Source: Oceanihabitans gracilariae (GTDB lineage: Bacteria > Bacteroidota > Bacteroidia > Flavobacteriales > Flavobacteriaceae). From it: a DNA stretch of 64,000 nt. Position 1 is the stretch's first letter; the number at the start of each line of letters is the position of its first letter. The translations under genes were made by a program, and so were the position numbers. The stretch is taken from positions 558,001-622,000 of the forward strand of contig NZ_JBHULM010000011.1 in the NCBI RefSeq assembly GCF_042684485.1. The letters run 5' to 3'. This document shows, one piece after another, positions 34,586 through 42,419 of this stretch. Under the pieces are notes generated by a model, which saw only the letters and a program-made list of their open reading frames with translations, was not told where the DNA came from and searched no databases.

Positions 34586-36544
34586 ATGAAAACGCTATAC
34601 ACTACTTTTGCTTTTTTTTATTGTTTTTTTTCACTTTATGCGCAAGAAAACAACAGCAAGGATTCTATTTCAAGAATAGCAACCATAAAGCATCAAGTAG
34701 AGGGAACTGACATACAATTTACACCAGAAACACCTGCATTACAACAAATAGCTGGTGCACCAAAAGCATTCTACACCTACTATTGGGAGTTTGGCGATGG
34801 TACTTACAGTAAAGAAAAAAATCCGAAGCACAGGTATAAAGCTCCTGGTGATTATGCTATTAAACTTTGGGCAACAAATAATTACGATACCGGAAAACCA
34901 CCTACAACAAGGCCTAAAAAAATTAAAGTATCTCAAGTAGATGCTTCTACTCATGATGAAGCTTCTATGACCGAAGATTTTACTTTACAACGCAATAGAG
35001 AACCTATGCCTGAAGAAGAAATAGCGGTTGTTATGAGTTACCGAAATTATTTAAACTACAACACCAATGGCAAACTTTATCTGTTTTACAACGAGCAAAA
35101 ATATAAAGCCAATAATTTTGAGGTGAGTGACATAAGAACCCATCATGATGAAAAACAAATAGAAACTAATGATTTTGCATACACCTATTCTATTGATGAT
35201 TTTGAAAACACCTTACTCGCTTCTACTGAAAATAGTATACTTCAATTAAAAGCCAAACCACAAGACACAACCATAAAAACCAACCTTCCTTTAACACTGG
35301 AAGAGTCTAAGGCATATTATAAAGATTGGAATCTTTTTGAATTTGACAATATGGCTCCAAATGAAGAACGTAACTTATTCTTTACTATGAAAACACCTCC
35401 AGAGATGCTAAAAGATACGAGTGCGATTATTTCTATACGTGGTGTTTATATTCCGGATGCCAACTATGACAACCATAAAGTAAAAGACATGGAAATGGAA
35501 ATTGTTACTTCACATGATCCTAACAAGATGTCTAGCAATGGCACCTTAATGAATTATAGATTGGTGCGCTTTAAAACTTTAAAATACAAAATTAAATTTC
35601 AAAATAATGGCGAAGGTCCTGCAAGAACCATCCGTTTAGAAACGGATATTCCAGAGATGTTAGACAAATCTACTATTGCGGTAAAAGACATGTACCCAAA
35701 ATGTAAAATTTGTCCCAAAGAAGAAGTACAATACAGTTGCTTAGATACTACTTTTACAGATACTCAAGCCATATTTACTTTTAAGAATATTTACCTTCCT
35801 GGAAGCGAACAAAAAAATGTAAAGGAGTACGACTCTACCAAAGGTTTTGTAAAATACACCATCAAGTTTGCTAAAGATTTTCATAAAAAGAAAACCAAAA
35901 GTAGAACCGCTATTATTTTTGATAAAAACGATCCCATTATCACCAACTATTCTACAACACGTTTTGTTCCTGGTTTATCTGTTGGTGTTAAAGCGGGTTA
36001 TAATTCTTTTTCCGATTTAAAAGATTCTGAAAGCTACTTTTTTGGAGCTACATTATCTCCTTATAAATCGTATCGTTGGTATTGGCAAGTAGAGCTTTTA
36101 AATAGTTTTCATCATTATAAAGACGAAACAACAGTGCAAGAAGCTATAGTAGATGGTCCGCAAGGTTTTGAGTTTTTGCAACGTACCACCACCAATACGA
36201 GTTATAAAAATATAGATTGGGAAATACCCATACTCATGCGCTATAACATAAATAACTTTATTGGTATTGGCGCTGGACTACAAGGTATGCTTAGCATAAA
36301 CGAAAAAGCATCACAATCGCAATTGGTAGAAAACTATGAAGGCAGCAGTCCTGATGCTCCTATTTTTGAAACCTATGAAACAAATTCTGACACTTCAGAG
36401 TCTTTTACCAATTTTAAAACAGGATTATTATTTGATGTCACAGCTGGTTTTTCTCGCATTGGTCCAAGTGTAGGTGCTCGTTACGTACTAAACTTTAAAG
36501 AAGATTTTAATTATTTGCAGTTATACGCTATTTGGAAATTTTAA
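34586..36544 (+). CDS. Exported PKD-domain protein with C-terminal outer-membrane barrel
   Basis: Started at ATG 34586 the protein opens with a signal peptide (MKTLYTTFAFFYCFFSLYA); an upstream in-frame TTG is rejected. Residues about 55-115 are a PKD domain with YYWEFGDGTYS and HRYKAPGDYAIKLWATN. A middle region (about 310-440) has KYKIKFQNNGEGPARTIRL, the DUF11-like pattern of surface repeat proteins. The last 180 residues (from VPGLSVGVKAGYNS) alternate like a small outer-membrane barrel and end LQLYAIWKF. It is 4 bp ahead of the CHAT gene, so it probably displays a sensor or anchor at the outer membrane for that system. Confidence 0.82.
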   Translation: MKTLYTTFAFFYCFFSLYAQENNSKDSISRIATIKHQVEGTDIQFTPETPALQQIAGAPKAFYTYYWEFGDGTYSKEKNPKHRYKAPGDYAIKLWATNNYDTGKPPTTRPKKIKVSQVDASTHDEASMTEDFTLQRNREPMPEEEIAVVMSYRNYLNYNTNGKLYLFYNEQKYKANNFEVSDIRTHHDEKQIETNDFAYTYSIDDFENTLLASTENSILQLKAKPQDTTIKTNLPLTLEESKAYYKDWNLFEFDNMAPNEERNLFFTMKTPPEMLKDTSAIISIRGVYIPDANYDNHKVKDMEMEIVTSHDPNKMSSNGTLMNYRLVRFKTLKYKIKFQNNGEGPARTIRLETDIPEMLDKSTIAVKDMYPKCKICPKEEVQYSCLDTTFTDTQAIFTFKNIYLPGSEQKNVKEYDSTKGFVKYTIKFAKDFHKKKTKSRTAIIFDKNDPIITNYSTTRFVPGLSVGVKAGYNSFSDLKDSESYFFGATLSPYKSYRWYWQVELLNSFHHYKDETTVQEAIVDGPQGFEFLQRTTTNTSYKNIDWEIPILMRYNINNFIGIGAGLQGMLSINEKASQSQLVENYEGSSPDAPIFETYETNSDTSESFTNFKTGLLFDVTAGFSRIGPSVGARYVLNFKEDFNYLQLYAIWKF

Positions 36545-36548
36545 TCGG

Positions 36549-39113
36549 ATGAAAAAAACGTTATCTGTACTTTTCTTTTTTATTTGTTTTACTTCTATTT
36601 CGCAGAATTTAGAAGAACAAATTTACACAGCTACAGAACACTTTATTGCAAATAAAACGCCGTTAGCGTTTGAAAAACTAAACCATCAAGAAGCGCTTTT
36701 TAAAAACATTATTTCTACTAAAGAAGAACAACTTGCCTTTGTTTTTTTATTGTGTAACAAAGGTTTTTATTTAAAAGAAACCAATAAACAACATGAAGCA
36801 ATAACTTCTTATGAAGAAGCCTGGAGACGTTATACCCATTTCAATATTCAGACTATTTCTGATTATGACATCATTGAATACTGCTTAAAACCTTTAGGAA
36901 ACCTATATACCAAAACCAACGATTATACCAATGCCGAAAACACGATTAAGCAATATATAACTATTGCAAAAGCTACTAATAATCAAACACAGCAAGTAGC
37001 TGGAATGATTAACCTATCTGCATTATATCAATCTTTAGGAAAACATGCATCGGTTTTAACTCTAACAAAGCAAGCGCAACAAATTACCACAATACAAGCA
37101 AAACAGAAAGAAAAATTAGAACGCTTAGAGGCTACTAGTACTATTGCATTAAACAAAGGTTTAGTAGCTAATGATATTATTCTTCCAAATGCAAACACGC
37201 TGTATAACCAACACCAAATAGCGTATGAACTTGCATTAAAAAATAAGGATTACAAATCTGCTTTAAAACACTTTAATGCTACCAAAGCATTTACCAAAAG
37301 AGATACTTTATCCAGACGTCAATTAGCAAAACGCCATTTAGAAGAAGCACAATTACATTATGTATTGCATGATTTTGATACTGCCAACAACAATTTACAA
37401 GCAGCTTTACAACTTTTACTTCCTAATCATAAAAGGAATAGTATTCCTGAACCTTCAAGTTTATATACCGAAAATACTTTTATAGATATTTTTGATTTTT
37501 TAGCAAGACTACAGCCTAATGCAGAAAAAGCATTAACCTATTACGACCTGAGTTTTCATGTATCTCATTTGCTTACAAAAAACATAACATCTCAAGAAGC
37601 TAAAATAGCCAATCAAGTTAGCAACAGAATACGTAGTGAGCATTGTATTGAACTCCTTTTTAAACTGTATAAAAACACTGCTTCTACAGATGTTTTTTAT
37701 CGCGCATTGCAGTATGCTGAAAAAAACAAAGCAGCTATTTTAAAAGATAACTATAGCAAACAGTCTTTATTAGAGCAATTTCCTAAAGACAGCTTACTGC
37801 TTAAAGAGCAACAACTTTTAAAACAACAAGAACAACTAACAAGCACGCTTATTAAAAAGCAACTTGGCTATGAAACCGTTAAAAATGATAGTTTAAACAA
37901 ACAACTTTTAGATATAAGTATTGCTTTAAAAACAGTAAAAAAGAAGATAGAACGTAAGTTTCCTAATGCGCAAAACACAGTAAACATTCATAAAGTTCAA
38001 GAGCAGTTAAAAACAGATAATGCCACGCTTGTTGCTTATTTTTATGGAAACCAAGCTATCTATCCATTTATTATTTCTGCCAATCATATTGATTTTATTA
38101 AAATTAACTTAGAAGCAACTACCAAAAAATCGCTTACAGACTTTATTCACCTATTTGATAATGCTGCTGCTATAAATAATAATATAAACGCATTTACGCA
38201 TCAAGCACATACTATTTATAACTTACTACATATTAAAGAAACGGCTTCGAGTAAAAACCTAATTATTATTCCTGACGGACTTTTAAATTTTGTGCCTTTT
38301 GAAGCATTACTAAGTCAGCAAACCAGTACCACAAACTTTAGTAAGATGCCTTTTTTGGTTACAACACAAAACGTAGTGTATAACTCTAGTATAGCTTTTT
38401 ATCTGTTGCCTCAATCACAAACAAAAGAAACCAATGTGTTGGGTGTTTTTCCTGTTTTTGAAAACACCAACCAACCACTGACCTATTCTATTGCTGAAGC
38501 CAAAGCCATAAAAAACAATACAGAAGCCACACTATTAATACATGCTGCAGCAACAAAAAAGAGCTTTATAGATTCTATTTCAGATTATAGTGTTTTGCAT
38601 TTATCAACACATGCAACAAGTGGCGATTTTATACATCCTGCCAATATTGCTTTTTATGATGCACCAATGCTTTTAAATGAGCTGTATAGTTTAAATATAC
38701 ACCCAAAACTTGTGGTTTTAAGTGCTTGTGAAACAGGTGTAGGAAAACTGCAAAAAGGCGAAGGCGCTATGAGTATTGCTAGAGGCTTTCAGTATGCAGG
38801 TGCAAAAAATATTTTGTTCTCTTTATGGCAAATAAATGATGCTTCTACATCAGAACTGATGCATCGTTTTTACAAAACCTATACACCTTCAGCATCGGCT
38901 AGTTATGCCAATAGACAGTCTAAACTAAGCTACTTAAAGGACAATGCTATTAGCAACCTAAAAAAGTCACCTTATTATTGGAGTGCTTTTGTTTACTACG
39001 GAAACCTTAGTACTGCAAAGCAAGATTTACACATTATTTATTATTTCATTGGCATTGTGACACTTGTATTTATTGTATTTTTGATACGAAGAAAAAGAAA
39101 AACACATGGATGA
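36549..39113 (+). CDS. CHAT-domain cysteine protease with TPR repeats and C-terminal membrane anchor
   Basis: Signal peptide MKKTLSVLFFFICFTSIS, then helical TPR-type repeats (about 20-480: EAITSYEEAWRRY, LGNLYTKTNDYTNAENTI, LSALYQSLGKHA), then a CHAT domain (about 540-830). The caspase-like dyad is intact: H688 in VLHLSTHAT and C727 in VVLSACETGVG, with the following GEGAMSIARGFQYAGAKNILFSLWQIND typical of CHAT. A last span (IIYYFIGIVTLVFIVFLI) followed by RRKRK anchors it. The signal peptide and anchor place the protease in the periplasm. It overlaps the retropepsin gene by 8 bp. Confidence 0.92.
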   Translation: MKKTLSVLFFFICFTSISQNLEEQIYTATEHFIANKTPLAFEKLNHQEALFKNIISTKEEQLAFVFLLCNKGFYLKETNKQHEAITSYEEAWRRYTHFNIQTISDYDIIEYCLKPLGNLYTKTNDYTNAENTIKQYITIAKATNNQTQQVAGMINLSALYQSLGKHASVLTLTKQAQQITTIQAKQKEKLERLEATSTIALNKGLVANDIILPNANTLYNQHQIAYELALKNKDYKSALKHFNATKAFTKRDTLSRRQLAKRHLEEAQLHYVLHDFDTANNNLQAALQLLLPNHKRNSIPEPSSLYTENTFIDIFDFLARLQPNAEKALTYYDLSFHVSHLLTKNITSQEAKIANQVSNRIRSEHCIELLFKLYKNTASTDVFYRALQYAEKNKAAILKDNYSKQSLLEQFPKDSLLLKEQQLLKQQEQLTSTLIKKQLGYETVKNDSLNKQLLDISIALKTVKKKIERKFPNAQNTVNIHKVQEQLKTDNATLVAYFYGNQAIYPFIISANHIDFIKINLEATTKKSLTDFIHLFDNAAAINNNINAFTHQAHTIYNLLHIKETASSKNLIIIPDGLLNFVPFEALLSQQTSTTNFSKMPFLVTTQNVVYNSSIAFYLLPQSQTKETNVLGVFPVFENTNQPLTYSIAEAKAIKNNTEATLLIHAAATKKSFIDSISDYSVLHLSTHATSGDFIHPANIAFYDAPMLLNELYSLNIHPKLVVLSACETGVGKLQKGEGAMSIARGFQYAGAKNILFSLWQINDASTSELMHRFYKTYTPSASASYANRQSKLSYLKDNAISNLKKSPYYWSAFVYYGNLSTAKQDLHIIYYFIGIVTLVFIVFLIRRKRKTHG

Positions 39114-39564
39114 TATAAAAGATTTACCACTTAAAGATTTCTTACAAAAAAAAGGGTATACCAAAATCAAGTTACATCTCACCAAAACCAATCATTTTGA
39201 AATTAAAGCAAGTATTAATGGCATTAAAGGGCTTTTTATACTAGACACAGGAGCATCTAGTTCTTGTGTAGGTTTTGAAGGCATTGAAACCTTTAAACTA
39301 AAAGCCAAAGATTCTGAAATTAAAGCTGCTGGTGCAGGAGCTACAGATATGCAAACCCAAATCTCTAAAAAGAACCAATTAAAAATTGGGAAGTGGAAAA
39401 AAAATAAAGTCGCTTTAATTCTATTTAATTTAACACATGTAAATACCGCTTTAATAAATCATAATTCAAAACCTGTAGATGGCATTATAGGAGCTGATAT
39501 TTTAAAAAAAGGAAAAGGAATAATAGATTACGAAAAGAAGTATTTATACCTTAAAAAAATCTGA
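39106..39564 (+). CDS. Retropepsin-like aspartyl protease (clan AA)
   Basis: The 152-residue protein has the single-domain retropepsin layout: LFILDTGASSSCVG with catalytic DTGAS (about residue 46), and the second hydrophobic-glycine element VDGIIGADIL (about 125-134). As in viral proteases it must dimerise to act. There is no signal peptide, so it is probably cytoplasmic, unlike the CHAT protein next to it. The ATG lies inside the end of the CHAT gene (8-bp overlap), so the two proteases are made together. The substrate is unknown. Confidence 0.88.
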   Translation: MDDIKDLPLKDFLQKKGYTKIKLHLTKTNHFEIKASINGIKGLFILDTGASSSCVGFEGIETFKLKAKDSEIKAAGAGATDMQTQISKKNQLKIGKWKKNKVALILFNLTHVNTALINHNSKPVDGIIGADILKKGKGIIDYEKKYLYLKKI

Positions 39565-39582
39565 TTTACTGTTTAGTTTTCT

Positions 39583-39590
39583 TACTTTTA
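39583..39590 (+). promoter_or_regulatory. Possible -7 element of the response regulator gene
   Basis: TACTTTTA fits TAnnTTT(G/A), 34 bp before the ATG. There is no TACGTAG palindrome at the matching upstream distance, so the regulator gene itself does not seem to carry the operator that follows it. Confidence 0.35.
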
Positions 39591-39624
39591 CAAGTAATAG
39601 CAACCATCACTTTCTCCATAACCA

Positions 39625-40257
39625 ATGAATACTTCTATAATAATAGCAGATGATCATCCATTAATGCTTCGAGGCATTCAAGATTTTTTAAGTTCTAAAG
39701 GATTTAATATACTAGGAAGCGCTACAGACGGACAAGCGGCATACAATCTTATTATAAAAGAAAAGCCAGACATTGCACTTTTAGATATAAGAATGCCACA
39801 TATGACTGGTTTAGAAATAGCCGAAAAGTGTAAGAAGAACAATATTGAAACAAAAATAATCTTAATCACTTTTGATAAGGAAGAGGAAATTTTTGACAAA
39901 GCAAAAGCACTTGGTATATATGGTTATATATTAAAAGAGTTTGCCATTGAAGAAATTGAAACCTGTATTGCACATGTAGAAATGAATGAGCCTTACTTTA
40001 GTGAAGAAATTGCTAACTACCTCAACAAATCGGAATCTAACAACACTAAAAGTGTACTAGAAAACCTTACTAAGTCTGAAAAAAAAATAGTGATGCTTAT
40101 AGCTAAAAACATGACTAGTCAAGAAATTGCAGACGACCTTTATATATCTGTTAGAACTATTGAAAAGCATCGTTCTAATATAGTTGCCAAATTAAAATTG
40201 GACAATAAACCTACTGCGCTTTCTATATGGGCAGGACTAAATAAAGATTACTTTTAA
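39625..40257 (+). CDS. NarL/FixJ-type response regulator, orphan
   Basis: Receiver domain (1-125) with acidic pocket IIADDHP, phospho-acceptor D54 in ALLDIRMP, the conserved threonine in IILITF, and K in YILKE. The C-terminal LuxR-type HTH (about 145-205) reads LTKSEKKIVMLIAKNMTSQEIADDLYISVRTIEKHRSN. No histidine kinase gene is adjacent. The gene follows the CHAT/retropepsin pair and is followed at once by four palindromes placed like activator sites before promoters, which makes it the best candidate for their regulator. Confidence 0.93.
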   Translation: MNTSIIIADDHPLMLRGIQDFLSSKGFNILGSATDGQAAYNLIIKEKPDIALLDIRMPHMTGLEIAEKCKKNNIETKIILITFDKEEEIFDKAKALGIYGYILKEFAIEEIETCIAHVEMNEPYFSEEIANYLNKSESNNTKSVLENLTKSEKKIVMLIAKNMTSQEIADDLYISVRTIEKHRSNIVAKLKLDNKPTALSIWAGLNKDYF

Positions 40258-40314
40258 AAAAATACGTAGAACTACGTATTTTTTTTATCCTTAACATGGC
40301 GTAAATTTACATCG
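40256..40314 (+). promoter_or_regulatory. Activator-type promoter, copy 1 of 4 (TACGTAG palindrome plus -7 box)
   Basis: Operator ATACGTAG-AA-CTACGTAT (40262-40279), flanked by A-run and T-run, centre 40270.5. The -7 box TAAATTTA is at 40302-40309 and ends 38.5 bp from the operator centre. A start near 40315 would put the operator centre near -44, right for a LuxR-type activator that replaces the -33 element; no TTG is present. Its A/T-flanked stem could also help to terminate the regulator transcript. Confidence 0.7.
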
Positions 40315-40387
40315 CTATTAAATCAGTTATAAGGGGAACTTTTAAAGGCTCTAGTGTTTTTTTTCGCTAGAGTCTTTACGCGTTTTT
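40315..40387 (+). ncRNA. Predicted small RNA, copy 1
   Basis: The predicted transcript of about 73 nt begins near GCTATTAAATCAGTTATAAG, shared with copies 2 and 3, and has no ATG-started frame of any length. It contains the hairpin AAAGGCTCTAG (40344-40354) with CTAGAGTCTTT (40367-40377), one G-U pair, with a T8 run in the loop, followed by a T5 run. The 3' end is less certain than in copies 2 and 3. Confidence 0.5.
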
Positions 40388-40410
40388 AACCATATACTTT
40401 CTTTTAAAAT

Positions 40411-40462
40411 TACGTAGAACTACGTATTTTTTATTTGAATAAAAGCACTTACCTTTATAGTG
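40411..40462 (+). promoter_or_regulatory. Activator-type promoter, copy 2 of 4
   Basis: Operator TACGTAG-AA-CTACGTA (40411-40426), centre 40418.5; -7 box TACCTTTA at 40450-40457, again ending 38.5 bp from the centre. The GCTATTA start-region motif follows 4 bp after the box, as in copy 1. Confidence 0.7.
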
Positions 40463-40532
40463 CTATTAATCGGTTCTTAGGGAGAATTGTTAAAGGCTCT
40501 GGTTTTAAATAAACCAGAGCCTTTATTTATTA
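40463..40532 (+). ncRNA. Predicted small RNA, copy 2
   Basis: The predicted transcript of about 70 nt opens with the shared 5' block (CTATTAATCGGTTCTTAGGG) and ends in a perfect 14-bp hairpin: AAAGGCTCTGGTTT (40492-40505) with AAACCAGAGCCTTT (40511-40524) and a 5-nt loop, followed by an AT-rich tail with short T-runs. No coding frame is seen. The layout of a single-stranded conserved 5' end plus a terminator hairpin is that of a trans-acting bacterial small RNA. Confidence 0.6.
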
Positions 40533-40551
40533 ACTTCTTATATATTAAAAT

Positions 40552-40604
40552 TACGTAGAACTACGTATTTTTTATTTCTACAACTTACTCTACCTTTACA
40601 CTAT
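40552..40604 (+). promoter_or_regulatory. Activator-type promoter, copy 3 of 4
   Basis: Operator TACGTAG-AA-CTACGTA (40552-40567), centre 40559.5; -7 box TACCTTTA at 40591-40598, ending 38.5 bp from the centre. Two extra bases lie between the -7 box and the GCTATTA motif compared with the other copies. Confidence 0.7.
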
Positions 40605-40682
40605 GCTATTAATTAGTTTTTAGGGAAAATTATTTTTGCAAGAAAACTCTACTTGGTTACCATGTAGGGTTTTCGTTTTTTA
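40604..40682 (+). ncRNA. Predicted small RNA, copy 3
   Basis: The predicted transcript of about 78 nt begins with the shared block (GCTATTAATTAGTTTTTAGG). Its terminator differs in sequence: GAAAACTCTAC (40642-40652) pairs with GTAGGGTTTTC (40664-40674), one G-U pair, followed by GTTTTTTA. The 5' end is conserved while the hairpin has diverged, which suggests that the 5' end is the functional part. Confidence 0.6.
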
Positions 40683-40860
40683 TAGGGTTTCCTATTAGTA
40701 GTGTTTTGTAAACAATTACGTACATAAAAAGCCTATACTACGCTTTTGTATTTTTTTAAATACAGCACCTAAATTCCTCATTTTGCAATTCAAAACCCAA
40801 TAAACACTAGAGAGCCAAACACTTACAACGTTTTGTAAGAAAAAATACGCAATACTGTTT
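40683..40860. other. Gap between small-RNA copies 3 and 4, no gene seen
   Basis: No open frame of note. It holds operator-like fragments (TTACGTA at 40717-40723, CTACGC at 40738-40743) without the proper spacing or a -7 box, and one hairpin, CTTACAA-CGTT-TTGTAAG (40822-40839), not followed by T. It may be the remains of a further decayed copy. Confidence 0.3.
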
Positions 40861-40870
40861 TTGTAAAAAA

Positions 40871-40923
40871 ATACGTATAACTACGTATTTTTTAAAACTC
40901 TTATCTATAGTATATTTACAAAG
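40871..40923 (+). promoter_or_regulatory. Activator-type promoter, copy 4 of 4, upstream of the 39-residue protein
   Basis: Operator ATACGTAT-AA-CTACGTAT (40871-40888), one mismatch, centre 40879.5; -7 box TATATTTA at 40911-40918, ending 38.5 bp from the centre. GCTATTT follows at 40923. The leader to the ATG at 40995 is about 72 nt and contains the hairpin TACTGTA/TACAGTA. Confidence 0.7.
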
Positions 40924-40994
40924 CTATTTATCAACAACTTATAAACTAACCTACTGTACAATTAAAAAACTACAGTAATTAATTAGAAAAGAAA

Positions 40995-41114
40995 ATGGAA
41001 AATACTCTTGAAATGGAAAACAAATTAAATTTTACAAACAAACTACTAATTGCTGGTTTAGTCATTCTAATTGTTACCGTTATTTTAGTTAATGTTTTTG
41101 TAAATATCTTGTAG
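40995..41114 (+). CDS. 39-residue single-span membrane micro-protein
   Basis: The frame reads MENTLEMENKLNFTNKLL and then one hydrophobic span (IAGLVILIVTVILVNVFV) ending NIL. It has a polar N-terminus, one span and almost no C-terminal tail, like small regulatory membrane peptides. No family is recognised. Support for expression: it stands behind the fourth operator-promoter copy, is preceded by an A/G-rich stretch (AGAAAAGAAA) and followed by a strong terminator. It could modulate the membrane proteins of the adjacent CHAT system, but that is only inference from position. Confidence 0.6.
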   Translation: MENTLEMENKLNFTNKLLIAGLVILIVTVILVNVFVNIL

Positions 41115-41134
41115 TTTACTTGTAGTTATGCATC

Positions 41135-41175
41135 AAAAAAAAAGCGCAATTTTATAAAAATTGCGCTTTTTTTTT
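41135..41175. terminator. Bidirectional terminator between the micro-protein gene and sucB
   Basis: AAAAGCGCAATTTT (41140-41153) and AAAATTGCGCTTTT (41157-41170) form a perfect 14-bp stem around ATA, with A-runs before and T-runs after. It serves the plus-strand micro-protein unit and the minus-strand sucAB operon. Confidence 0.9.
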
Positions 41176-41189
41176 ATTCTTTAAAAATC

Positions 41190-42398
41190 TTACATTTCTA
41201 AAGCTTTCTTGATATCGTTATTCATTAACAATTCTACTGGGTTTTCAAGCGCTTCTTTAATAGCTACTAAGAAACCAACAGACTCTTTACCATCAATAAT
41301 TCTATGGTCATAAGATAATGCTAAATACATCATTGGGTGAATTTCCACTTTACCATCTACAGCAATTGGTCTTTCAATGATATTGTGCATACCTAAAATT
41401 CCACTTTGAGGAGGGTTAATAATTGGTGTAGATAACATACTACCAAAAACACCACCATTAGTAATGGTAAATGTACCACCTGTCATTTCATCTACAGTAA
41501 TTTGTCCATCTCTAGCACGAAGCGCTAAACGTTTTACTTCAGACTCAACACCTCTAAAGGTTAAGTTTTCAGCATTTCTAATTACAGGAACCATTAAACC
41601 TTTAGGTCCTGATACAGCAATACTAATATCACAAAAATCAAAAGAGATCATTTCTTTACCATCCATCATAGAGTTTACTGCTGGATACATTTTTAAAGCT
41701 CTAACCACTGCAAGCGTAAAGAAACTCATAAATCCTAAACCAACGCCGTGTTTTGCTTTAAAGTCGTCTTTATATTGTTTACGTAACTCAAAAATTGGCG
41801 TCATGTTCGCTTCGTTAAACGTAGTTAACATTGCTGTAGTATTTTTCACCTCCACTAAACGCTCAGCTACTTTACGACGTAACATAGATAATTTAGAACG
41901 TGATTCTCCTCGAGATCCTCCTGTTGGTGTTCCCATAGATGGTACTGCTTTTACAGCATCTTCTTTGGTTACTCTACCAGCTTTACCTGTTCCTGTAACA
42001 GCAGCAGCAGCCATACCTTTTTCAGCTAAAATCTTTTTTGCTGCAGGACTTGCTGTACCTGTTGCATAGGTAGTAGCCTTAGGCGTTTCTACTTTTGGTG
42101 CTTCGGCTTTAGGCGCTTCTGCTACTGGCGCTTCTGTTGCAGCTCCTCCTTCTGGTTTTTCTGCACTTGTATCAATTAAACATACAACTGCACCTACAGC
42201 AACAGCGTCTCCTTCTTCTGCTTTAAAGGTAATAGTACCACTTGCTTCTGCAGGAAGTTCTAAAGTTGCTTTGTCGCTATCTACTTCTGCAATAGCTTGG
42301 TCTTTTTCTACATAATCACCTTCTTCAACTAACCATGTTGCTATTTCTACTTCTGTAATAGATTCTCCTGGTGAAGGAACTTTCATTTCTAAAATCAT
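41190..42398 (-). CDS. sucB: 2-oxoglutarate dehydrogenase E2 (dihydrolipoyl succinyltransferase)
   Basis: Core acyltransferase of the TCA-cycle 2-oxoglutarate dehydrogenase complex. Lipoyl domain 1-80 with lipoyl lysine K43 in EVDSDKATLE; an alanine/proline/glutamate linker (about 85-110); peripheral subunit-binding domain with SPAAKKILAEKG and GTGKAGRVTKED (about 115-150); catalytic domain 170-402 with the active site SYDHRIIDG (H365, D369). The 402 residues are typical. It lies 21 bp downstream of sucA on the minus strand. Confidence 0.96.
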   Translation of the reverse strand: MILEMKVPSPGESITEVEIATWLVEEGDYVEKDQAIAEVDSDKATLELPAEASGTITFKAEEGDAVAVGAVVCLIDTSAEKPEGGAATEAPVAEAPKAEAPKVETPKATTYATGTASPAAKKILAEKGMAAAAVTGTGKAGRVTKEDAVKAVPSMGTPTGGSRGESRSKLSMLRRKVAERLVEVKNTTAMLTTFNEANMTPIFELRKQYKDDFKAKHGVGLGFMSFFTLAVVRALKMYPAVNSMMDGKEMISFDFCDISIAVSGPKGLMVPVIRNAENLTFRGVESEVKRLALRARDGQITVDEMTGGTFTITNGGVFGSMLSTPIINPPQSGILGMHNIIERPIAVDGKVEIHPMMYLALSYDHRIIDGKESVGFLVAIKEALENPVELLMNNDIKKALEM

Positions 42399-42419
42399 GC
42401 TCTATAATTTTATTTTATA

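Noticed and set aside
40256..40286. First palindrome with A- and T-runs as only a terminator of the response regulator gene
   Set aside because: The same sequence occurs three more times with no gene before it, and a 2-base loop is poor for a hairpin. A secondary terminating effect is still possible.
40256..40888. Regularly repeated palindromes as a CRISPR array or plain REP cluster
   Set aside because: Intervals are unequal (148, 141 and 320 bp between centres), and each palindrome is tied to a -7 box at a fixed 38.5-bp distance, which points to promoters rather than spacers or random repeats.
41464..42069. 201-codon plus-strand frame opposite sucB
   Set aside because: Antisense shadow of the sucB coding sequence, produced by low-complexity codon use in the linker.
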